From: Cladobotryum mycophilum
Lineage: Eukaryota > Ascomycota > Sordariomycetes > Hypocreales > Hypocreaceae
Assembly: GCA_036429605.1 (NCBI GenBank)
Contig: JAVFKD010000016.1
Span: forward strand, 4,402,001 to 4,466,000
Length of the DNA stretch: 64,000 nt
Direction: 5' to 3'
The notes beneath the pieces are model-generated. The model was not told where the DNA came from, did no database searches, and saw nothing but the letters and a program-made list of their open reading frames with translations. The number at the start of each line of letters is the position of its first letter. The stretch's first letter is position 1. A program made the translations under genes and the position numbers. Shown here piece by piece: positions 25,220-35,005 of this stretch.

Positions 25220-26944
25220 ATGCCTTTTAGCAAGCGATTCATGGCACCGACTGAAGAGGCCGTGCCAAGGACGGTGTTCAATCATCTACTATCCCAGATA
25301 GAGCATACGATTGACATCTCCTCTCAGGCAACACCCTGCCGTCTCCGCTTCATTGACTGCGAAGCTTTTGTAAAAGACTCCGTGCTGAAGATCTATGAGT
25401 ATCTCGAGCCCCCCTAGAATCCTACAGCGCGATATCTTATGTATGGAAAGGGCTGCGGACGCTAGAAGGCTCAACTGCCAGGGCTTTTAACGTTGCTGGT
25501 GCCGAAGACGCGGATCCCATTAGCATCGATGTGCTTCGGACAGCATGTCTCGCATCAATCACGTTCCAATCTCGCCTTCTATGGCTCGATCGGTTGTGCA
25601 TCTTGCAAAAGGACAAGAACGATAAATCCTGGCAGATCAAAAAAATGTTTGGCATTTACAAAAATGCGCATCCATGCTTGGTTCTTCCTGGAGGGCTGTC
25701 GAGGCTGGCGACGCTGTTCGATCAGACGACTTGGATCCACCGTTCATGGACACTACAGGAGAGCGTGGCTCCCACCATGGCTATATGCTTATTCGCCTGG
25801 ACCTTGGGCCCTGCAACGAGCTTCAGGTTTAGCCTCGGTCACATCTTTCAACTCGAGAAGGGACTTTCAGCTATGGCACATCTTATTGGCCTACTCAATC
25901 TCTCACTAGTATCGACTGTCACTGAGTTGGACTTGCACGAATTTCCACGAGATGTCTCGGGGATAACGGAGGGGCGTTTCATCATCCCCCCCAAATCGGG
26001 ATCGAAAGCAGTGAGCACCCGGCCAAGGTCTACCTGTCCATCAGAATCTTTGGCCATGATACCTCTTTGAACGAAAAGATGCACGTGGCACTTCTCGTGC
26101 AGGCTCTTTCTTCGGATGGGGACTTGCGGGAAAATGCGGTTTGGCGTAGCTCATTCTTGCGGACATCGTCTCGAGCCGTCGATGCGGTCATCAGCATCAT
26201 GGGATTGTTTGGTGTCGAACTAAATCCTTCCGATTACGCCGAAGACGAACGGTTACAGCCAACAATCGACCTTATGCGGAAAATATTGAGAAATGGCGGA
26301 CGGGCAAATTGGCTGACGCTTTCAGAGCGGGCAAAGATGTCTTACGAGTTTTGTCTGGCACCCAAGTTCCCAGAGACGAGCGTAAACAGAGAGGCGTTTT
26401 ACCGCACACCGCGAGGTAATAAAGAAATCACCGCTTCCAAATACTTTAGTTTCGCTTGGTGGTGGCCAAGGAAGCTGCCTACCGGATCAATGGATAGCGA
26501 AGGCTATTTACGTTTCGGGCTCCAGCGCTGCCATTGCCGAAACTGAAATCAGCTCCTTCAATCAGAGATTTCCCCAACGGCTTGGACTCCTCGGCACCGG
26601 AAATGGAGCTTTTCAGGGACTATGACATGGTTGATAGGCTGTATGAAGGTATAGCGCGGCCACATCGCCATGATGATGACAGCGCCAACACATATGCCAT
26701 ATGGATCGCAACAAAGAAGCCATTCCCGGCCAGTGGCATGAATGCTATTTCATTGCATATGCCGATTTTCATGCTCGTTCATCGTCCTACCAAAAACGAC
26801 CGATTCTTTTGTGTTGGTTTGACCACTGTGCGGGATGGTTTCGTAGCGGAGCAGCATTTCGTCGAACGAGAGTTCACAGTTGGGGGCTTTCAGCTAGGAA
26901 AGGTGGATGAAGGTGAGATTGCGTACAGCTGGGATAGCGAGTAA
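25220..26944 (+). pseudogene. HET-domain (heterokaryon incompatibility) gene broken by three -1 shifts
   Basis: HET domains trigger non-self recognition cell death in filamentous fungi. The frame starts MPFSKRFMAP and has RLRFIDCEAFVKDSVLKIYEY, then after a frame change the HET signatures YSAISYVWKGL, LLWLDRLCILQ and WIHRSWTLQES. Coding continues to 26944 through two more changes. The breaks map to C6 (25409-25414), C7 (25986-25992) and G3 (26517-26519); each is repaired by one extra base, which gives about 575 codons with no other stop. It could be a recent pseudogene or homopolymer under-calls in the assembly. Apart from the shifts, conservation of the HET core looks good. Confidence 0.8.
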
Positions 26945-27213
26945 TACTAGGTTGCATATGTTACTCTGATAGATCTACTAGAAAGGGTGGAAGCATTGAA
27001 TGAAAGTAAGTTAAATAGCCCGAGTAGGTAATGGCAAATCAAGACTGGACCTGGATGATGGATTGACTGGACAGGTTACGTTTGACTACTTTCATTTTCC
27101 ACACGATGCGCCCCGACATTTTTGAGTGAACCTTCTTAGCACATTCATCTTGGTGCTGTCCTCTCCGCCTTGCTTTTCTCAGGGGATGATGTATTAAATC
27201 GCGGGCCATCGCC

Positions 27214-28033
27214 CTAGGAATTCCTTGATCTGTCCCAACGAGTGACAAAGTCACTCTGAATTAGTTGAGAAAAGAGCTCTTTGACACTCTCATCCTTACA
27301 ACCATCCAATGAATCTGGCCTGACAGGCAAATATACACAGATGTAAGAGGTAATCCAAACATAGAGTATCGTTTTCCAAGTTTTTCCATCCTCATCCTTT
27401 AGTCCGGTTCTGATGAAGCTCTTAAGGAGAGTCGACACGTCTGGATAGAGGAAAATGCCTTGACGGGTAAACGCGATCGACCCATCTTGGCATGAGGATG
27501 GGCCATCAGGTGTAGACGGCAATGGTGGGCCAAGATCGACATAATCAGGGCGGAGAAAAAGGAGTTGAAGAGACGGAAATCTTCCAGAGGGGAACTTGTA
27601 TCGCGTAGAATGAATGTTTAATATCATGTAGTGCTGATCTGCAGTGGCATGTATCTGGCGCAGGCGTTTCGACTCTGGATGAGCCTCTATATCAGCAGGG
27701 TCCAACGAACCATAGGACCATGGGGTGTTGCGAAACCCCTCCCGCTCCACCCTGTCAAGGACTGCGGCGTAGTCCTGTTCTGATGGCACAAGCATAATGT
27801 TCTATAACCCTCCTATCAGTCTCAACGTAATCAAGTCAAGGGAGAAATAGCGAATGCCTTAGTGACACAGGGTCGGAACGAATGCTGTCTCCATCAGCCT
27901 AAACAACCGGGATACGGCTCACGTGGGGAACTACGGGGACCCCTAGACTGGCCATTGCTGCCTCGCCCCAAACCACCACCTCTAGAGGCTTCAGAAGTTC
28001 CTGCAGCTCGCTGAGAGCAGCAACATGCTCCAT
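27214..28033 (-). CDS. Small hypothetical protein, nucleotidyltransferase-like start
   Basis: I propose two exons, complement(27214..27801, 27923..28033), 232 residues. The 5' exon was found by its in-frame ATG and a GTGAGC donor after Pro-His; the 121-nt intron ends in TTATAG and phase 0 joins NIMLVPSEQDY. The N-terminus ELLKPLEVVVWGEAAMASLG followed by a VPVVPHNIMLV strand resembles the start of nucleotidyltransferase-fold proteins (GG/GE-A-A plus HG/LG), seen in many fungal orphans. No complete catalytic Asp triad can be shown. A shorter one-exon version would start at 27795. Function unknown. Confidence 0.6.
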
Positions 28034-28608
28034 TATTATCTCGGTATGAGGCGGTTGGAGCCTTTTCACAGTACCATGGTTGTCGGGAGGATTAGTTGGG
28101 GAAAGGGTGTAAGAAGGGGGTTACCAAGTGCATGGGTACAAACACTGAAGTAGGATTTGTCAGATTTCTACCGAGTATGTATGCATCCTACCCTTGCAAT
28201 AAGACGGTAACGAACCACAGTGACTGAGTGGTGCCCTGCTCTCTGGATTCACGTGCAGCGACAGGTTGGCGATTTGCCTTGGATTCTGGTGTTCTTCTCG
28301 ATTACCCTTGTTACTCGTGATTCCTGTTATTATTTATAATTTCTGCTGCACTTAAAATTTACACGGATTTTAATAGAATCAGCCTTAGGATTTCTGTGTC
28401 TTAGTATCTATCCTGGCACCTTATTGTATACTTACTAATCTAATAGCTCAATGAAGATTAGAGATTCCAGTATGATATAGCCAAAAGCTCATAATTGACG
28501 GTCCAAAGGATCCGGGACAGAGACGGACATCAGATGCGTCGCAGCGAACAGCAACCCTCCTACAGGGTTAGAGTATCTATATAAGCCGAATGAAATGCCT
28601 CTCACAGC
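28034..28608. other. Intergenic region upstream of the 5S rRNA pair
   Basis: No gene seen. The right half (28.3-28.5 kb) is AT-rich. Confidence 0.5.
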
Positions 28609-28728
28609 ACATACGACCATATCCATTGGACAATACGGGATCCCGTCCGCTCTCCCATAGTCAAGCCAACGAGAGGCAGATTAGTAGTCGGGTGGGTGAC
28701 CACCGGTGAACACCGGCTGTTGTATGTT
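28609..28728 (+). rRNA. 5S rRNA: 5S rRNA gene, divergent copy 1
   Basis: 120 nt from ACATACGACC to GTTGTATGTT, the standard fungal 5S ends, with GGGTGGGTGACCACC and a T6 terminator. It differs from the copy at 45416 at about six positions. Helix III CATTGG/CCAACG has an A-C mismatch where the other two copies pair perfectly, so this copy may be less functional. Dispersed single 5S genes are normal for filamentous ascomycetes. Confidence 0.9.
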
Positions 28729-28809
28729 TTTTGCTATTTTTGGTGTTTTTGTTTGTGCGAATAGTTATACTGGCTGTAGACATATAGTGTTTCTGTTCTG
28801 CTTTATGTC

Positions 28810-28929
28810 ACATACGACCATATCCATTGGAATATACGGGATCCCGTCCGCTCTCCCACAGTCAAGCCAATGAGAGGCAGATTAGTAGTTGGGTGGGTGA
28901 CCACCAGCGAACACCGGCTGTTGTATGTT
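28810..28929 (+). rRNA. 5S rRNA: 5S rRNA gene, copy 2
   Basis: 120 nt, ACATACGACC to GTTGTATGTT, followed by a T-run. Helix III CATTGG/CCAATG is fully paired. It differs from the copy at 45416-45535 at one base only (C for T in CCCACAGTC). It lies 81 bases downstream of copy 1, same strand. Confidence 0.93.
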
Positions 28930-29085
28930 TTTTGTTGGCTTCTTTGGATTCTTTTTTGGTCGCATTAAAGGAGGGGGAACAGTTGGACATGAATAAAGAT
29001 CCAAGGAAATGGTGTACATATTTTTGTGTATCTGATATTGACTGCTGCCGTTTCTCATCTCGTATATAAACCTCGGATCTTTAAT

Positions 29086-30495
29086 TCACCATCTCAACCT
29101 CATATCACCTCGCCTCTTTACCACCTGCATCAGTTCCTGGAATGCTCGGTTATCCCCCTCTTCAGCATCTGCAGCAGTATCGACGATACTTTCGTCACTA
29201 TATAACATTTTCCCGCTCATGAATCTATCCAATTGGATCCAGGGTGTTGGTGATAGATCATTTTCCAGCACGATGTATCGGTATGGCGAAATCCCATTGT
29301 TTTCCATCAACTCTGGCTCATTGAAGAGAAGATCGTGAAACTCGGAATTATGTACGCAGAATTCTTTCAGATTGAGTAGACGAGTACGGATATTGTCGTA
29401 GACTGCTTCCCATCTCCCGGAATATGTGTATACGGTGTCTGTGTCCTCCTTGTAGCCGAATGTTCCGACTGGCTGTCGTGTCCAATCGTGAGTGGGCGTC
29501 TTCCATATTTTCGCATTATTATCACAGAAGCAGAGATGCGAAGCAATGTAGCAGTGATCGAGACGGAGATACCCGAGTGCTTTTTGAGATAGCACCCAGT
29601 CAAACTGGTCGTCGTGCGCTATGACGAAACCTCCCAGTGTCAGCGTCTTGAGGTGAATGAAATCGAGACCGCTGCCGTCAAAGTAGCCTGGCGCGACGCC
29701 CCAGCAATCCTTGAAATACAGCTTCAGCGAGGTAAGCTGATGTGTGAAGTTTGGGAGTAGGGTTCTTTGTAGAAAGGGTTCAAAGGTCTGGCGCTCGATG
29801 CGGTACAGGTCTTGATCGGAACCAAATTCGTTTTGCTCTTCTTGGATCATGAGGTTCAGTTGGCGGACGTTTCCGATGACTCTCTTGAAAGCATCGGACG
29901 AGACAATGTCTGGGATGGGGAGATTTTGCAAGTTTTCAATTGTCAAGTTTCGAATCAGAAGGACATCGTCGTGCTTGAGCACACGCTGAGCTATGGCGTT
30001 GAAGACGGCCGTCAAGGTGTGCTGTCGCGTGGACATTTTCTCGACATCATCGTCCCAGGTAGACGTGTTCTCCACGCCCCAGCAACGCCTAGAAAAGTGA
30101 AGATGCAGTGATTTGATGTTTTTCAGTTCCGAAATGCGATTGATGGACGCCGTGAATTGCTGATATTGGCCTTGCTCCCACAAATCCCATTCCTCGTAGT
30201 CACGATCATCCAGATCATCTGGAGCGCTGTGGATGATGACACGCCGAGCGAGAGTCTTGATGACTCGATTATCAAGCATCTCATTCCATTTTTCAAATTC
30301 CTCAGTGGGGTGTCTCAGGACCACGGTCCCAAAGAGATGGGCCTTGGCGACTTGGTTCCATTGCCGGCAGACCAACCGAGCGTTTTTAAGATGCTCCAAA
30401 TTTTGATCTGAGCTTGGCTCCGCCTCACGCCGTGGTTCGACCAAGTGGCGTAGTATGAGGCTCAAGATCTCTAGAGGGATATTTATATGATGCAT
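29086..30495 (-). CDS. F-box protein
   Basis: A single-exon gene of 469 residues. The N-terminus INIPLEILSLILRHLVEP followed by LKNARLVCRQWNQVAKAHLF (about 5-60) is a good F-box: Leu-Pro-like start, then the Val-Cys-Arg-x-Trp core. F-box proteins bind Skp1 and present substrates to SCF ubiquitin ligases. The remainder shows irregular leucine-rich segments (KSLHLHFSRR, LTSLKLYF, HLKTLTLGGF, LGYLRLDHCYIA) that could form the substrate-binding face. Such F-box orphans are abundant in accessory regions of Sordariomycetes. The substrate is unknown. An upstream segment to 30600 probably holds its promoter. Confidence 0.85.
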   Translation of the reverse strand: MHHINIPLEILSLILRHLVEPRREAEPSSDQNLEHLKNARLVCRQWNQVAKAHLFGTVVLRHPTEEFEKWNEMLDNRVIKTLARRVIIHSAPDDLDDRDYEEWDLWEQGQYQQFTASINRISELKNIKSLHLHFSRRCWGVENTSTWDDDVEKMSTRQHTLTAVFNAIAQRVLKHDDVLLIRNLTIENLQNLPIPDIVSSDAFKRVIGNVRQLNLMIQEEQNEFGSDQDLYRIERQTFEPFLQRTLLPNFTHQLTSLKLYFKDCWGVAPGYFDGSGLDFIHLKTLTLGGFVIAHDDQFDWVLSQKALGYLRLDHCYIASHLCFCDNNAKIWKTPTHDWTRQPVGTFGYKEDTDTVYTYSGRWEAVYDNIRTRLLNLKEFCVHNSEFHDLLFNEPELMENNGISPYRYIVLENDLSPTPWIQLDRFMSGKMLYSDESIVDTAADAEEGDNRAFQELMQVVKRRGDMRLRW

Positions 30496-31721
30496 CGCGG
30501 AGATGCCAAAGTGAAGAGGAGAATGTTGAGTTTCTGATGGAGAAGAGGGAGAAATTTGTAGTTGGGGGTAATTATATAAGAATTAGTAGTGGTGGGTAGG
30601 TAGGCAGCAGAGACACGTGCCTGGTGAACGGGAGGTAGCGTGCAGTGGTTGACCAAAGCATCACATTATGCAAACCCATTTTTGGTACTTCTGAACTACA
30701 ACAAGCAATTCTATGTGTCGGTTGCGTGAAAATGGGCTTCATGACTATGTATGGTGGGTTTAGAGATGGGATGCCTAAGAATTAGTCGCTGACGGGGATG
30801 TTTGCTTGACCGACCAGCCGTCTGTCAGGAGACAGTCTGTTCCCCGAGTCACGTGAGAACTATCGCGATTCATTCGTGGTATATAGAGTTATAGTTTCAG
30901 GGAAGCCTCGTTTGATGCGAGAATGGTCTCGGATGCATACAGCTCCATTATCACCACTAGCTGTTAGCATAACGTGACTCTCGAGTACAAGCTTGATGAA
31001 AGACTCGATCTCAGATGAGCTGTTCGTCCTAGCTCGGCTGATCATTAAGGTAGATTGTAGTGCCTCAACTACTGCTACCATTAACACGAAGACTCACGGT
31101 GTAAGTAGCAGCTTAATACGGGGACCTCTGAAACTTGGGTCGCTCGGCTGAAGCATAGAACAGCCACTCCAGTCGGAAGCGTGGTGACTGTGGAAGCACC
31201 TTTCATAATAAAGGGGTATACCTTTTTTCCTTCTCGGTATCATTTCGATAATGGGTGATTCTGTCTATATCATCTCGGTTAATAGTAGCTCACCCTTGGA
31301 CCAGCAACTCTTCCCAATCGTGCATCGCTATGCGCCAGCCTCATCAGCCCAAACATACCATCCGAATCTCAACATCAAGAACTTCCTTCCTCATCCAGAT
31401 TCCCGAGGTGGTACCGCTTTGACAGAGTAGCGCCTGAATAATGCCTGAGTAATGCCTGAGTCAGGCAAACCACAGCATTGTTGGTGTGGATGGTGGACAT
31501 TGCGGATCTGTGCAACCTAACTTCGGGCTAATACACCACTGTCAAAGCGTTATCTGAGGTACCGCCAGATTCATAAGGGATGCATTCGCACACAGTTAGA
31601 TAGATTTGACTAATTAATCAATTATACATCTTTTCATCTATTGGCTCAAGAACTTGATCTCAAAGGTATCTTGGTTTATCGTCGTCAACTTCCATTTTGA
31701 CTGAACGCTATTGTACCTACG
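30496..31721. other. 1.2-kb intergenic region containing a MITE-like element
   Basis: No gene supported. A 75-codon minus-strand frame at 30860-31087 has ordinary composition but no recognisable family. The inverted-repeat element is listed separately. Confidence 0.5.
31409..31563. mobile_element. MITE-like element with 10-bp inverted repeats
   Basis: GCTTTGACAG (31416-31425) is mirrored by CTGTCAAAGC (31539-31548). Both ends are flanked by GGTACC (31409-31414 and 31558-31563), offset by an extra nine bases on the right. Inside are direct repeats GCCTGAATAAT / GCCTGAGTAAT / GCCTGAGTCA and a CCTGAGTCAGG palindrome. There is no coding potential. This fits a small non-autonomous DNA transposon relic, but without a second copy it stays a hypothesis. 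Confidence 0.4.
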
Positions 31722-32731
31722 ATGAGTGCAGATCAGACTTTCTACACACTAAATAATGGCGCCGACAATCTTGAGGAAAACCGCCTCGAACACCAGCACG
31801 GTATCCTCCTAGAAATGACCAAGACTCTAATCCCAGCCAGCATTGCTGGCCATCTGGCCATGCTTGGTCGTCCACCCGTCATCGCTGATATTGGTACTGG
31901 CACCGGAATCTGGCTCCGGCATTTGGCTACGTTGATGCCACCCACATCCCGCATGGACGGCTACGACTTCGACATGTCCAAGTTCCTGAACCCGGAACAA
32001 CTGCCGCCCAATATTAGACTTACCTATGGGGACGCACTTCGGCCCTTCCCCGCAGAGCTCTTAGGCGCATACGACCTTGTGCATGTCCGGCTGCTTGCAT
32101 ATGGCCTCAAGGCCAGCCAGTGGGAGACAACTGCTGCAAACCTGTGCACACTATTACGACCAGGGGGTTACCTCATGTGGGAGGATATTGGGCTTACGTC
32201 ATGGCAGTCCCTACCTATAACAGAACACTTTATGAAGTGGTTTAATGTTGAGGTCAGGTATGCAGCCTCGGTTGGCCGTGATATTCTGTGGGTCCCCTCC
32301 TTTCCCCCCCCAACGATATGTCATGCTTTGTAATCACCACATAAGGTATTGCAAGAATTATGTATAGCCGTGACGCAGGGGTGAATATCTGTCTTTGAGA
32401 AGTGGTCTAGAGTCGAGATTTACTAACCATTAGATATAGGAGCCCTCTTCTCCTTCGGGACCAGTTCGAGCGCGTTGGCCTTATTAACTGTCTGCAGCAG
32501 GAATTTAGCAGTTTTGGCGGATCGATAGAACTGCGGAAGGTGGCTGGTAAGGCTCTTGTTGCTGTAGGGGCACAGTCATTGCATGGATTAGTGGATCGTG
32601 GCGGCTTCGAATGGGTGCAGTCTCACAGTGATGTGGATGAGTTAATGAATGCCATCCTGATGGATATTGATAACGGGGTTTCTCAGGTCGGCTGTTCTAT
32701 CCACAGATTTATCGGACAGAAACCCGAGTAG
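31722..32731 (+). CDS. LaeA-like SAM-dependent methyltransferase (accessory)
   Basis: Two exons, 31722..32287 and 32440..32731, about 285 residues. Motif I VIADIGTGTGIWLRHLA (about 53-69), then DGYDFDMSKF, YDLVHVRLLAYGL and LRPGGYLMWEDIG give a class I methyltransferase of the fungal LaeA-like/metabolic type. The second exon (LLLRDQFERVGL, then ELRKVAGKALVAVGAQSL) supplies the C-terminus. The acceptor TATAG at 32439 with a CTAAC branch site is clear; the donor is less so. GTGGGT at 32288 is chosen because the residues before it look coding, but AG|GTATGC about 30 bases upstream also keeps phase 2. With an aromatic prenyltransferase 1.4 kb downstream on the same strand, tailoring of a secondary metabolite is plausible but inferred. 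Confidence 0.8.
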
Positions 32732-32796
32732 TAATAGATGGCGGAATCTTGGGGTTTACATACTAGGATTATTGGAGTGCAAATTATCTGGACCTG

Positions 32797-33750
32797 TTGA
32801 GTCTTGGTCGTGATAAGAATGTTCCGCCACAACAATCAAATTCATCGAGTCTTTTCTATCAGACCGTAGGGCTACAGTCAGGGGCTCTGGCCAAAGCTGA
32901 GGTATTTGATACAGAGGCCTTTAGAGCTCTTATAACTGCTAAGGCTATCAGGACTAAGATACTCTCAGACCCTGATGTCACAGAAGGATATGTCTTTCTG
33001 GATAACTCAGCTATAGTCACCGGATATACTAACCCTCTCTTTATTCTCCCTTTTCCCTCCAGAGCCCTTTTCAGGAGCATGACTCAAATAGCTAGCCAGG
33101 TCCAGCCGCGGAAGCTTATAGTGGCATAGGTCTCAGGGCATACAGAAATCCCTAGAAACGGACTTGTAGATACAGCAGTAAAAGCAGGGACCCAAAAGAA
33201 ACCCTCTGACCGCCTTCTCACACTTGCCCATATTAAAAGACAGGCCGGACAATAAGCCAAGCAATTGTTTGAAGACTACTGGGGCAAGAACACTCCCCTC
33301 GGCTATCTCATATGAGGCTTCCCAGCCCTACCGAGGCCCGTAGAGCTCGCGCTACCAGGGGGCATGCTTCGCGGGCTGCTGGCGGAGAAATCGGGGCACG
33401 GAGACTTTCAGCGTGACCATGATCGTTTTAGAAATAACACACACAATGTCATCGCCGTCAACATCTCATTAGGATCCTTATCATCCCCTTCTTTCTCATA
33501 CAAAGCCACATTGCATAAGCATCATAAGCCAGCTCGGGGCTATCTCTCCTCTCCGCCACAGCCAAGCCCAAATCTCACCCTTGCTGACCTCCCAAAGCTC
33601 CGACGTAATAAATATATAAATCTTCGCCCTGGACGATTGGTACTTGCCGAAATCAAGTTGGAGTCTAAGTTATTCTTTTTGGGAAACGCCCAACGGACCG
33701 TCACAAGAGTGCGTAACATGGATGCTTACGCGCGGATACTTCCCTCTTAG
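32797..33750 (+). mobile_element. Relic of a Tad-type LINE (RNase H and 3' end of ORF2)
   Basis: Translation with stops and shifts shows the RNase H part of a non-LTR retrotransposon: AEVFDTEAFRAL, then VFLDNSAIVTG, then after a stop VSGHTEIPRNGLVDTAVKAG (matching PGHxxIxGNExAD with the key Asn/Glu lost). Next come KKPSDRLLTLAHIKRQAG, a TPLGY segment, and GMLRGLLAEKSGHGDF, the conserved tail before the zinc knuckle of Tad-clade elements. Several TAG/TAA stops disrupt it. The reverse transcriptase half is absent. The decayed state fits repeat-induced point mutation or age. Confidence 0.75.
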
Positions 33751-34111
33751 GGACATATGCTCATTTCTGATTATTATCTAATTAATAAAAAGAAAGCGCA
33801 CGTTACTGTGCTTTGTAATACACTAAGAGCTGATGTTACAGTATGAACTTAGCTTTGACCTCTTTCTTCGTCAAAGCACCTCAACACCATCGAACGCCAA
33901 AATCTGATCAATCCAACCAATCAGACAAATGCCGAGTCCGTAAGGTTCTTCCTAGGTTATCAAGACTCCTCCTTGAGAAGGCCATGAGACCTGATTTCAT
34001 ATAAATGCCCTAAGCAGCCATCTATGAGAGACTGCTTCTTTCTTTGTCAGTCTTACACAGACAATTCTAGTGCCTCGCTTCATGTGTGTTCACGAGGGTT
34101 AATCTTTCACG

Positions 34112-35005
34112 ATGACACAATCTTTCTGCCCCGATACCTTCCTAAAGGACACTGCAGACCTCTGCAGTTCCTTTGAGGCCCCCTACTCCGAGCTAGTAAC
34201 CCGAACTGTCCTCCAAACGTTCGCTTCTTCGTTCCAGGGCGGAGCCGTGCTCTGGCGCATAACTAATTTCAAGGAGGATGGTCTCAACTACCGCTTCTAT
34301 GAGCGCGCCTCAGTCGACCTAATCAGGCCGGCGCTCGAAGCTGGTCTACTCTCCTCCTCTCACCCTCTACTTCCACTGATTGCCTCATGGTCAGCGCTAT
34401 ATCCAGAGAGCCAGCAGTCCTGCGATTTCGACACGGAGAGTGGTTTAACCAAGACTTGGATCTATCTCGGGGGCATGCGTCCGCTTGGCCAAGTCCTTGC
34501 CTCTCAACACGTACCTGAAACACTAAAGCAACTGCAGCCTGCCTTTCGTTTCCTAGAACTGAATCTGGTTCGCCATATAGCGATTGATTGGCGCTCTTCG
34601 ACGGTGAATCTATACTTCCGAGTTGAAGGCGCTCTCTCACATGCAAAAGCCTGCGACTTGATGTTGCTAGCCAGGGCATCGCCTCCTACCGAGAAGCAGG
34701 TTGCCGAAATCAGACAATTCATGCACCCTAGTGGCTTCACCTTTTCTGTAACTATCTCTGTGACTACTGGGAGGGTTCAAAGAGTGGGGTTTTATGCCCT
34801 GAGATTACCTAGAGGAGAGCTTCCAGATGTTGGCCAGAGGCTCGAGAGATTCTTCAAGACGGCAAAGAGCTATGATATGGAAGAGATGAATGCGGTTGCA
34901 TGGAGCTTTGGCGAGACACGGTCATATTTAAAGGCAGAGAGGTCGTATTGCGGAAACCTCGTTGAGCTGATGAAGGGCTGGAAAAGTATCTTGGTTGCTG
35001 AGTAA
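34112..35005 (+). CDS. ABBA-fold aromatic prenyltransferase (NphB/PTase_Orf2-like)
   Basis: A single-exon gene, 297 residues, the usual size for this family. These soluble, metal-independent or Mg-dependent enzymes attach dimethylallyl, geranyl or farnesyl groups to aromatic acceptors such as dihydroxynaphthalenes, flaviolin or phenazines. Hallmarks in order: an N-terminal helix LVTRTVLQTFASSFQGGAVLW; then LIRPALEAGLLSSSHPLLPL; a TWIYLGGMRPLGQVLA strand; the STVNLYFRVEG strand, which matches VNLYF of NphB; and FSVTISVTTGRVQRVGFYAL, which matches the FSVYPTLNWETGKIDRL segment. The ending YCGNLVELMKGW resembles the last helix. Only a small group of fungal members (Ptf enzymes) is known, so the assignment is family level. 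The nearest biosynthetic gene is the methyltransferase at 31722; no intact polyketide synthase is visible to make its acceptor. Confidence 0.85.
   Translation: MTQSFCPDTFLKDTADLCSSFEAPYSELVTRTVLQTFASSFQGGAVLWRITNFKEDGLNYRFYERASVDLIRPALEAGLLSSSHPLLPLIASWSALYPESQQSCDFDTESGLTKTWIYLGGMRPLGQVLASQHVPETLKQLQPAFRFLELNLVRHIAIDWRSSTVNLYFRVEGALSHAKACDLMLLARASPPTEKQVAEIRQFMHPSGFTFSVTISVTTGRVQRVGFYALRLPRGELPDVGQRLERFFKTAKSYDMEEMNAVAWSFGETRSYLKAERSYCGNLVELMKGWKSILVAE

Noticed and set aside
28609..28929. 5S gene pair as a tandem rDNA repeat
   Set aside because: Only two copies 81 bases apart that differ at several sites, with unrelated flanks; this is dispersed 5S organisation.
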